A stretch of DNA of 64,000 nt, from positions 3,286,001-3,350,000 of the forward strand of contig JAKUDP010000001.1 of assembly GCA_022570795.1 (NCBI GenBank), read 5' to 3'. The stretch comes from Sphaerulina vaccinii (Eukaryota; Ascomycota; Dothideomycetes; Mycosphaerellales; Mycosphaerellaceae). Numbering within the stretch: position 1 is the stretch's first letter; the number at the start of each line of letters is the position of its first letter. Position numbers and translations under genes: made by a program. A model generated the notes under the pieces. It was not told the origin of the DNA. It was given only the letters and a program-made list of their open reading frames with translations, and made no database searches. Of this stretch, positions 39,713 through 49,795 are shown piece by piece.

Positions 39713-42692
39713 ATGGCGCCTGCTGCGAAGAACGCGACGCCGGGACGACGCAAGAAGACTGGCCAGCAGTACTTTGACGTGGGCAAGGTTGGGCGGTATG
39801 ACACCTCCTAACATCGAGGCTGTGGTCATGATTTCCAAGCGGAAATCATGACCACTGTAGGACGCACGTGAGAAGCTGACATCGGTATAGCAAAACTGGC
39901 ATCACTCTACAGGACACTGGAATACGAGATGAACATGGCCTTGAGCCAGTTTCTGGCATCTTCTCTTCGCCCATTTCACCCGACCAGAATGGCGACAGGA
40001 CGCTCACGAGCGAGGGTATGGACGTGCAGGAGAGTGCGTATATCAAGGACGAGGAAGATGAGGAAGATTTGCTTACCCGACGCGCGCGATCAGGTTCAGC
40101 GCCCGATGTAACCACGACTCTGGGGAACCGCAAAACACCGCGACTGCCGCCTGCTCGACAATCGCCGCTCAAACGGACCAGTATAGGAGGCTCGCCGAAG
40201 CGCATGAGCTCAGTCAGGCCTCAGTCGCGGCCTGCGATATCTGAGGAGCCAGCGAGCTCTCCGCGAGGGCATAGTGAGCCTGCTGTGAATCGCAAGCTGG
40301 AGTTCCAGACGCTCAATCGGAGTCGCAAGTCGCTTCATGTTGTGGACACGCAAAGTCCATTCAAGCCAAAGCACAAGCTTCGGAGATCTACAGGACCTGG
40401 CAGGCCGGACGTGTACGACTACGAGGAAGACGATGTGGACGCTGGGGCGACGACTTCTTACGATCAGACCACTTATGATCAGACCAATGGCATTGCTGAG
40501 GAGGATGAGGAGGATGAGGAGGACGAAAGTGTGGAGCAGTCGATTGAGGGCGACGATCAGCCTTTGACGATGGACAATGGCGGCGATGAGCCTGTGGAAC
40601 TGGAACAGACTACGCTCAGCATTCGAGAAGCTGAAGCTCCTGCCATACGAAAGCCAGGGCGACCTCGAAAGTCCGACTTATCTGTGGCTTCATCTTCTGG
40701 CACGAAACGCGCAAGGAGCAGTCTCAATAACAGTCAAGTTGATCATGATCCGCAAGCACGGCCGTCCAAGAAGTCTCGAACCTCGAACTCGTCTATGCGA
40801 CATGATGAGGAGGAAGTAGAGGCTGGGCCATCTACGTTTGCTGATGGAAACGATTATATGACGAACGCCGATTACGATGATGGTGAGCAGCCGCTTCTAG
40901 ACTCTCAATTAGAGCCCCAGGCAGATGCGGAGCAGCAAGTGGAAGCTCCGAAGAAAAGCAAAGGCAGACCAAAAGGAAAGAAAGGCAAGGCTGCTGTTCT
41001 AAAGGAGGGCGATGCGAGTCGTGCCATGAAAGCTAAAGGTAGTCCAGTGAAGGCGACTGGCTCACCAATCAAGCGAGGCGCAAGCATGGGACCTGTTAGC
41101 AACGTGAACCTGCGAGCTGTCACTCCTGCGGCCGATGCACACGAGCATACGTCTCGTGCCGGGAGGAACCTCATCAATCCGCTCAAGTTCTGGGAGAATG
41201 AAGGGCGAATATGGAGGAATGGCGAAATTGAGGGCATCATTCGCGCCGAACCTGTGGAGACAAGTAAAGCAAGGACGAAACGGCGAAAGAAGAGCCGCAA
41301 GCATGGCAATCGATTGCGCGACATCAGCGAAGAGAGCGAAACCGAATCCACCATGCCTGATGAATGGGAAGAACAAGCTGGAGTCATCACTGGCAACGTG
41401 GCACATTGGAACGCAGAGACGAAGCAAGGGGATCCGGAAGACCCCATACAAGAAGGTCGGTTGAGAGCTGGATACTTGGGTATGGTGAGACACTCTTTAC
41501 TGACTTGCATAACAGACCTTGCTTTCGCAGCATCTTCAATCGTCACTCGAGACGTGGCTGGCTCTGATTTCAAGTACGCCAAGATCATGACGATACCTTT
41601 CTTTGGAGCTGGCGTTGTAGAACTTCCTCCTGAGGGCTTCAAGCGCGCCAAGAACAGTCGAAAGATGCAGATGGTGTTCTTCGTGCACGAGGGGAAAGTC
41701 ATGGTCGAGGTCGGTGCTACCGGGATGGAAGTGAATCAGTTCGCACTCAGCAAAGGTGGCTGTTGGGTTGTCCCTAGAGGTAAGCTTTCTTTCTCCCCAA
41801 TCTCACCCCATTCGACCCACGCTCTGATCCGGACGATGTCTTGCTTGCGGAATGCGACACCGCTACAATCCCCTGGACGACCGAGCGATCCGTGGTCCAT
41901 CATCTCTGGCGACTTGCATATGTGTCGAATTGATCGATGTGTCCTATGGCGGTCAGCTCACCGCAAGCCATTGCCACAAAAGAATAGTCTCGAGGCGCTT
42001 CACAACTGCAGCAAGCCGATGGCGAGTCCATTGTTGAGCCGCGCTAAGCGGGCACAGTACTCGGTCGGTCGTCATGGCGGTGTGTGTGCAACCGTCGCTG
42101 TCAGAATAACACTCGGTTGTACGGTCGCACTGCACGAGCTGCTGCTCGACGTCGCACGACAGAAACGCTGGCGCCGGCCTGAATCATCCTGTGTGCAACA
42201 TTCGGGACCCGCCCATCTGTGGAGGCGCAATGCAGTGTAACAGAACTGTCGCTCGCCTGTCGACATGATGAGACAACGCATACCCAGCCAGGGGAACCAG
42301 GAACACGACACGAGGTCGCCGAGCTGATCCTGGACACCGCTGGTATCAAAGGACGCCATCATGCTTGCACTCTCGATCAGGTATACGGGTGAATCTGCCG
42401 GGTCTCCGCCAGCGAAGAGTGGACAGAAGGAGCAGCGGGCCTGCTTCCTTTGTGCAACGTTGCAGCACTCCAAGCCGAGCGCTTCTCGTGCTCCACCTGT
42501 TCATCACTCCTTTGGACATCGTTCGCATACGCCGGCATACACATCACATTCGTCTCCAGACGTGTTAACTTCTCGAGGGAACTTGTGCTAACAGCCGATG
42601 TAGGAAATAACTACGCCATCACCAACGAAAGTAGGACGAGGACGGCACGTATATTCTTTGCACAGGGATGTGAGGTCGAAAGTAGCGGATAA
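39713..42692 (+). CDS. MIF2: Mif2/CENP-C kinetochore protein (675-687 aa)
   Basis: Inner-kinetochore protein that binds the CENP-A nucleosome and recruits the Mis12 complex. Exon 1 (39713-39795, MAPAAKNATPGRRKKTGQQY) joins over a 95-nt intron (39796-39890) to GRKTGITLQDTGIRDEHGLE, the conserved Mif2 N-terminal segment. The middle is acidic and low complexity with an AT-hook (RKPGRPRKS, near residue 280) and a second Lys-rich GRP (KGRPKGKKGK). The CENP-C motif RAGRNLINPLKFWENEGRIW lies near residue 450. The C-terminal cupin dimerisation domain follows (TRDVAGSDFKYAK, SRKMQMVFFVHEGKVMVEVG, GGCWVVPRG|NNYAITNES, RIFFAQGCEVESSG). The last intron, 41780-42603, is 824 nt. A further 36-nt intron (41480-41515) may exist: removing it gives AGYLDLAFAASS, closer to the family than the read-through version. 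Both options stay in frame. Confidence 0.92.
39822..39855. repeat. Perfect 15-bp inverted repeat made of tRNA-Asp sequence in Mif2 intron 1
   Basis: Arms 39822-39836 (GTGGTCATGATTTCC) and 39841-39855 (GGAAATCATGACCAC) with loop AAGC form a perfect hairpin. The minus strand of 39836-39858 is identical for 23 nt to 37907-37929, which covers the end of insert 1 and the D-loop-to-anticodon part of the tRNA-Asp gene. The plus-strand arm also matches 15 nt of the same gene. The element lies in the middle of the 95-nt intron, between candidate branch sites CCTAAC and GCTGAC. Confidence 0.85.
41780..42603 (+). other. 824-nt intron in Mif2
   Basis: Donor GTAAGC directly after VVPRG and acceptor GATGTAG preceded by GTGCTAACAG. 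The flanking exons join as GGCWVVPRG|NNYAITNES, a continuous cupin strand, so the boundaries are well supported. Other introns in the window are 36-274 nt. The interior has no terminal repeats, no recognised ORF family and no tRNA-like fold that I can see. Confidence 0.7.
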
Positions 42693-44140
42693 TGCGCTGT
42701 CTCTCCGCCGCACTTTCAGCAAGTGTCAGCACTGCTGCACTCGATGATGTGCTAATCTAGGTCTGGCCACGATCGACTCGACTCGCAAATGGTTGAACAC
42801 TCCGCTGGGTGGCAGGCAGGCAGATGCAGCTCGATCGTTATGCATGAACGAGAGAGCGCTGCAAGGTGGCTGATCAGTCGAGACATGCACGATACGAGTG
42901 GCTTGTTGGAAAGGAGGATGAATTGAGTAACGTGGCGTCGGAGTATTCTTGGTCGTACCTGCCTCGATCATGACTTGGATGATCGAAAACTTGCTAGATA
43001 CCCACTTGTTCTACAATGAAATCGCATGAATGAATGGCTTACGTATACTTATCTTGTCTCGTGGAGCACTGACTGATTGAGGTCGGAGAATTTGTTGTTG
43101 CTTTCTGAAAGTAGTAATCGCAGTGACACCATTGTGGCGGCTGAACACTGGCAACATCCTAGCACAATGCTGAAGAAGTAAGAAGAACTTTTGACTTCGA
43201 ACACGAAGTTTGTCGGTCACATTCGGTCCAGCGCAGCATCGGGCGCGAAATTGTTTGGCTGGGTATGCCGTTAGGTTGGGGGATCCATCAGTCATCAGCC
43301 TCCTCTTCTGTTCGTGGGAGGTGGGATGCAAGCCGCCCGCGGACGCATTGAGCAAGCTATACCGCGGATGAGTATACCACAAAACAAGGATGTAGCTACT
43401 TGCAATAAAGTATTGTCTCCGGTTGTGGCTGTATAGGTATTCGCTCACACCGACTACTGTTATTACTCATCAGCAGGACCAGGTCTATATGTCGCGTTCG
43501 TCGTATGCATTGCGCACATTGGATCTGCACGACTCGGCAGGTTTAAGCATAATTTCGCACGACTCAGAACCCGCAGAACGGTCCGTACGGTAGAACGCTG
43601 AACGAACGTTTGTTTGGTGGCGATCTGGAACTGTTCTCGAACGTCTGTAAGAGCTCCGTCGCAACGAGATTGGGGAGCTGGCGGTGCAAGTGGCTGTAAG
43701 TTTTCGTATCTTTCGTTCGGGGGGATGTGAGACTTGCAGTGCAAGAGTTGGCTATATGCGATGCGCTTGCTTGCCTTCTGATACTTTATTCATCAGCTAC
43801 ATATTGCCATGGGCGCAGTGAGACCGGCAGACAGCTAAGCAAGATCCGCCCAAAGTTGTGGCCAACATAATGGGTTGGTGGCTGGAAGTCTGATGTTCTG
43901 GCCGTATGGCTGTGCAGGCTGTGCCATGATTGTCAAGATCTTCAACCATGTGCAGACCGGTATTTCGGTTCTGACAAGCCGGGTATGGCCAGCATCGAGA
44001 TAGAGTTGCTGTTGCTGATCTTTGCAGAACTTCTGTGTTGGCACTTATGCGATCTGAGACTGGCGATATGCAGATACACATCGGGTTCCAGCAAGATAAT
44101 TGCCGTCTCGAATGGCGGTGTCGAGTATGCGCCATCTTGT
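42693..44140. other. Intergenic, nothing supported
   Basis: A 1.45-kb gap between convergent Mif2 and tubulin cofactor B. Frames such as 43011-43448 minus and 43463-43744 minus have no motif and poor composition. No RNA gene or repeat recognised. Confidence 0.4.
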
Positions 44141-45155
44141 TCAGAACTCGTCATCGTCTTCAGCAAACTCGTCCAAGACTGGGAAATCTCCGACCTCGAC
44201 GCGTTCAGCTCTGACGAATACGCCGTAGTTTGGCTGGCACTCGAAGTACCGCTTGCCTTTGACACTTCCGTCGTTCTTTCCAGTTGGTTCGTCGAGTCTG
44301 ACACCTATCCAGGCGCCAACACTACCCACAATCTCGGGAACATCGCCAATGTAGACTACAGTGCCTCGCCTGTGATCAGTCTCAGGCAGCAGATGACAGC
44401 GTGCGTCTTGCGTGATACTGCGTTCCTTGACTTCACGGTAGGTGGCGTCGACTTTCTGCTGCTCAATACTGGGTGCATTGGGGTCGAATCGACCCAGCTT
44501 GTGGGCTTTCTTCCACGCCAGCACACTGTCTGTGCGGTTCTCGTATTCTTCCTTGGGCAATTCGAATTTCTCGACTGAGGAGACATCAGTGTAGTTGGTC
44601 CGCGATCCTGGAGGCCGGGTGTCAATGACCTAGTATAGTCGATTAGCATCTCTTCGCCCTATGTGGCAGTTTCACCGATATCATCGGTGCAAGGAGGCCT
44701 GCGATGTACGCGTTTGCAGTGTATTTCCTGCCACATGCCATGTTTCGCGCCCACGTTGGCAAGCCATGTCACGACATGTGATTGGAATGGAGTGGCCGGT
44801 GCTAAAATAAGAGGCACAGCGAGCGAGCAGTTGCGAAGCAGGATTGGAGGAGGGTGATATAGGACGGGGTGAGACATCCAACAGTGCTCTAGTCATCACC
44901 TACCTGCAGTTCCGCATAAGCCTGTAACGGCCATGCACCTATTTGCGTCGCCTCCTCATCTGCAGCTTCGATGTTCTGCGCAGGCTGCGAAGCGACCTTC
45001 AAGCTCAATCGTTGACAGCCAGCCGGCACGCCCGTGATAGGTTCGAGACGGCCCTTGAGCTGCGCAACTGTCCAGGCAGGTGAGATGCGCCGTTCAGAAG
45101 AAGAATTCTCCGATCTTATGAGCAGGGGTATATCTGCTGCGCTGGTGGCGGCCAT
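44141..45155 (-). CDS. Tubulin-folding cofactor B (UBL + CAP-Gly), 246 aa
   Basis: Cytosolic chaperone that binds alpha-tubulin on its way from CCT to cofactor E (yeast Alf1). Two exons: 45155-44904 and 44629-44141, both phase 0; the intron is 274 nt (GTAGGT...CTAATCGACTATACTAG), long for this window. Exon 1 encodes the ubiquitin-like domain (IPLLIRSENSSSERRISPAW, TVAQLKGRLEPITGVPAGCQ). Exon 2 starts VIDTRPPGSRTNYTDVSSVE, the usual link. The CAP-Gly domain follows (GTVVYIGDVPEIVGSVGAWI, GVRLDEPTGKNDGSVKGKRY, ECQPNYGVFVR) with the GKNDG tubulin-tail-binding motif. The C-terminus DEFAEDDDEF is an acidic mimic of the tubulin tail, also seen in the family. Length fits. Confidence 0.92.
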
Positions 45156-47772
45156 CCTTCCTGATACGAGGGGGTGGTGGAATCGCGTATAGAGTTCGCG
45201 CGCGAGAAACAACCGTTGGGTGTCCGGCAGTTGAGCTGTTCGTGATGAGTGCGAGGGATGGAGATCCTGTGTATGTGCAGTAGTAGACTAACAGTGTGTG
45301 GGCAGGAAGTGAAGTGTGCGCCGGACTGCCTCAGCTGGTCTGCTGACGAACCACTGAAAATGGTTTTCTTGCGCCTTCCACTCCCGATTCGACCACGCAC
45401 AACACGGCCTTGCAACCGTTTGCCTGCATCGCCAAACCGCTTGCTGGGGTGATGGAGCCTCAGTTGTCGTCATCTGCTGGCTGTGACCACGCATCTCCGA
45501 GCTCACCGCCCACAGAAACGCGCGCCTACTAAAATAGAGCTCTCGAATATGGCCAGGGAATCCCTCGAAGGGAACATGTTCGCCGATTGTTCGGCGCACC
45601 TAGCTCATATCCTGGACTGGCATAGCGCCAACCATGCTGCTGCAGCTCGCGCTTCTGCTGCGAGCAGCGTTTGACAAGCGGCCACGTCGAAAGGCCGCCT
45701 CCACGCCAACCTCCCACGCAGGACAGCAGGGACAGCAGGAAGGATTCGAGTCGACATGTTCTGCACAGCCATACACAGTTGACCACCCCCCAGCACGATT
45801 GGAGGCGGCTCGCAACGCCCATGTTGGCGCTTCCGGCCCTTTGCAGCAAGCCCTCGACCAGCAGCGGGAGCAAGCTGTTCGATGACCCGCAGGAAACTCC
45901 CCATCAAGCTTCGTGACTTGCTTCACTGGAGCTGCAGCCCTCGACCCTCCCTCGGTCATCGAACGGAACATGCGATCTGTGCTCGCGGCGCTAGAGACGA
46001 ATGACTTGCGTCAAGCGGCTATCCCTGTGAAGAATGCATTGTCCATGCAACCCGCTAACCACTGACCGCTATCGGGACTACCATTGATGGACCAGGACCA
46101 CTTCAATCTCGCGTGCAGCAAACTACGCATTCCACACGATTGATCGTGTACCGGAGACGCCAGGAGTGTCTCGGATCATGGTGCAAATCTCGTGCTCTTG
46201 ATATTGACACTCGCTACCAAGCCCAGCCAGTCGGCACTTCAGACTTCACCGCCCATTCCTAGCGTTACACACTGGAATGCCATGCGCCTGCGAGCGTGCA
46301 CGCTCGAGTAATGAATGCTATGAGTCTCTTGCAACACACCGCAGGTAGCACCGGCAAAAAGGAAGTTGGCCAACCTCATCAACCAAATTCTTCGCATCTT
46401 CGGCGTTGCTGGCGCGAAGCGAAAAAGAAGGCGGCACCAAAGTTCTGCAGATCGTTCGCCAGATCAGAACGCTTATTCCCCGAACCGCCCTAAAAGATAC
46501 CCGCACCGTGCTTTTGACAGCGCCCTATAAAAAGAGGGTGGGCATTGCGGGAACGCACGCTCGAGTCAATTTGTGCAAAGAACTTGCCACAGCTGTTCTT
46601 CTAAGCTGTGCGGGAGTTCTCCTTACGGCTTTTCATCTGGTAGACCAAGCCCCTAGCTCCATGTCCGACGTCACAGAGAGATGTATCGACAGTTGCTGGT
46701 GCATGAGCGCGCATGGATCGACTTAACACATCCCTGGCGAAAGCACATCTTGCAGCAGGACCCGGCCCAAGCCACCCCAGACCTGGCTCCTTCACTGCAG
46801 ACAACCGAGCGGCATAGGGCGAGCTAGCCAGCACAATCGTGAATTGTCGAGGGAGCTGACCTTGGCTCTGTGTGTGTAGCAAGCGCGCCATGCCATGCAG
46901 GCTGGCTTAGGTTTCGCCGGTGAAGTGCTAGGATGCTCTTCTACACCAGCCGTAACCCGTTGTCCAGCACAGCTTCCTTACTTAGCGGCTCACTTGACAC
47001 GATAGGTCCACGCTGTTTCATCCCTTGCACTGACCGTCATTGGCCAGCTATCCAGAGAGTCGGGTGAGTATTTCTTGCATATTGTGTCTAGCACGGACAC
47101 TGCGTGCCTCGCGCAAAGGTTGGGCTGGCAGCTCTTCAGCATCTACCTTTGGGTCACTCTTTAGCTTCAAAACTACGACCGCCTCGTGCCTCGGTGTGTT
47201 ACGTCAAGCGCTCGTTGAAACGACCTTACACGACCCACGTTGGAAAGCAACTGTCCGGTTTCAATCTTTCACGAAGTTCTTGCGAGCAGGCCCATCCTCG
47301 TACGCTGTAGGCGGCACTATAGGCGGACTTTCCAGGCGTTCGTACATATACCCTCGTCGATCATCGGCCAAGTTTAAGCGACCTTTACTGGGACTGCATT
47401 GACGCGAGCCGGGAGCAAAAGTTGCATTTGTCCGCTATACCTTGAGAACATGAGTGCCTTGTGATACGTCACGAGAGGAAGAAGACCCAAGCACGCTCAC
47501 GGCAAGCCCGGCCTATTTGCTTTGGCCTGCTGACAACAACTACTGGCGACCATTGTCCGGGACCAGGCGAACAGAAAGCTTACGGATCAAGGCCGTATTG
47601 AGACCGCAGAAGTCACTGGCCAGCTGAGGTGGATGAACGTGCAGAGATACAATACTGGAGCGAGCGACTGAACAGATCACTTCGTCGACCTTGCCATTGG
47701 AGTGACCGGACATCTCTTGATCGAGGGACGTTCGACCATACTCATCTCGCAGAAAAGGACCTCGCGAGATAG
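45156..47772. other. 2.6-kb gene-poor stretch
   Basis: No gene supported. Frames on both strands between 45249 and 46891 overlap one another and are rich in Arg, Ala, Ser and Cys without motifs. Near its right end the region must contain the promoter and probably a short first exon of the Myb gene. No tRNA, repeat array or transposon signature recognised. Confidence 0.4.
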
Positions 47773-49010
47773 TACACGCTGGCCTCGAAGCCAGCGACGG
47801 TCGCAACGGTGGATATCTCGTCGTTATTGGAGCGGCCAAAAGCAGCTTCGTCTCCAGGCAATGCTAGCAACAGCTCCAAGACATCGACAAGCAGCAGAGC
47901 CAGAGACGATACTGCAGGCTCGGCTCATACCTCAACGATCACGAGTGCAACGACTCCGGCACCCCATCCTGTGCCGCAACCGTTCGAGTACCAGCATCAA
48001 GTACCGCAGCAGCATACATATCCTCCGATGCAGACGATGCATTATCCTCCGCAACAGCAGTTGCATCAACAACAGTTCCCTCCAGGACCACCATCTCACT
48101 ACCACACAATGACTCAATACGTACCCTACCCACCTGCATCAATGTCGGATCCAAGGTTTGGTCCATCGATACCGATTTCACATGTTGCAGGGCCAAGCAA
48201 CAAGCGGCTCGCACCACCTCACCCTGCTGAGACACCGGCCAAGAAGAAGCAATCAAAGTGGACTGCCGACGAGGATAGATCGATCATCGAGCTGCGAGGG
48301 AATGGTATGAAGTGGGAGGACATTTCGAAGCACTTACCTGGCCGCAGTGCGATCAGCTGTAGGCTGCGCTTTCAGAACTACCTTGAGCGACGATCTGAGT
48401 GGGACGAGGAGAAGAAGAACAAGCTCGCACGACTGTATGAGAGGTATGTCCCCTCTACCATTACCATGCTTGCGACGGTCACTAACGATTGTCGCCTAGA
48501 TTCAAGAAAGACATGTGGGAGAAGATCTCGAAAGAGATGCAACTACCATGGAGAGCAGCCGAAGCAATGCACTGGCAGATCGGTGAAGTCGAAATGGCGC
48601 AACGAGCGAATGTGCCCGTATTTCATCTAGCAGGGCAGCAAGGCTCAGCGACGGCACAGGCTGGACCTGGATCCGAAGGGCGTGCGAGCACATCGCCCTC
48701 GTCTGGCAGCGGTGCTCCTCTCCCGGGAATGGCCTACTCGCACACTCATAACCACTCTTTACCTCATATCGCTCAGCCACTCTCGCATCCTGTCTCTCCA
48801 GTGCAGTCACGACTGCGGAGAAACAGCGACGATACTTCACCTCATGGACAACTGCGGCACCGAGCCGATAGCGCTCGATCAGTACCCAACTCTGGAATGA
48901 TGAGCAGGACTCCGCTACCACCTCTCCACAATGTTGCAGGTCCGCCTACGAATCCAATGCGATACACATTACCTCCCGTGTCGACCGCGTCTGAGCAACT
49001 CCGACGATGA
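47773..49010 (+). CDS. Myb/SANT-domain regulator, first exon not located
   Basis: The coding frame is open from 47773 (just after a TAG) and reads VDISSLLERPKAASSPG, then a Ser/Thr- and His/Pro/Gln-rich region. The Myb repeat is KKKQSKWTADEDRSIIELRG, NGMKWEDISKHLPGRSAISC, RLRFQNYLERRSEWDEEKKN, with the tryptophan and recognition-helix pattern of SANT/Myb repeats. The intron 48444-48499 (56 nt, GTATGT...CCTAG) joins LYER|FKKDMWEKISKEMQLPWR, a second Myb-like half. The C-terminus is low complexity (Ser/Pro/His). The frame has no ATG upstream of the conserved part, so a small first exon must be spliced in, or translation starts at an inner ATG. Such single/double-repeat Myb proteins are conserved in Pezizomycotina; target genes unknown. 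Confidence 0.78.
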
Positions 49011-49795
49011 TCATGAACCACTTTCCTTGTGTTAGCAGCATATGCATAGCGGGCTCTTCTTTCGGATTGCAATTTGAGCAGGACTTAGCAGGTCAACAGC
49101 GTTTCAATCATGGTATGAGCTTACGAAACGACAACAACTTAACGCCTGAACGATGATGGAACACAATAGACATCAGATCATCTACACGCAAGGTAGATCA
49201 CGACGATCTTGGCGGCTCACGACGACAAAACAATGATTGTATAGTAGAAAGCGTTGCTTTTGACGACGATGACCTTGATGACGAATGGATGTAAAGTACA
49301 CGCGCATCTCCAGTATCGGCTAGCTCTATAGTAAAAGTAGATTAGCAGGACTGGGAGAGTAATGAAAAGCAACAAGAAGAAACATCAATCTTACTATTAC
49401 TGTTGCTTCTGCCCACCTTTTCCTCCACCGCGTCCCACAGTCGACGTTGGGATTATAGTTGATCACATCCGAGACAATAAGCTGTACTCCCATGCATGCC
49501 GTAACTCGTTTGTTTGTGTCTCGTTTGACATGCCGTCTCGAGTCCGAGTCCCTTCCTCGAGGGATGATCAGTGACACTAGCCTCATGTCCAGCATGTCTT
49601 GGCGCATATCAAGAGCGACTAGGGTATGGACATGGACATGGACATGTGAGACAACCTCCATGAATCTTGAACCGAGCAATGCACCACCCTTGCTGCCTTG
49701 ACTGTTGGCGGACATGACTAACGACAACGGCACCACAACCGTTCCTCATGTGGCTGTAATGAGGAAGCAGACACGCGACTCATAACGACAACCAA
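49011..49795. other. Intergenic, short CATGGA repeat only
   Basis: A 785-bp gap between the Myb and Hook genes. At about 49624-49648 there is a short microsatellite-like GGACAT/CATGGA run. Nothing else recognised; the Hook promoter should lie at the right end. Confidence 0.4.

Noticed and set aside
41780..42240. Continuation of the Mif2 reading frame to a stop at 42240
   Set aside because: The cupin strand is completed by splicing to 42604, so this extension is intronic.
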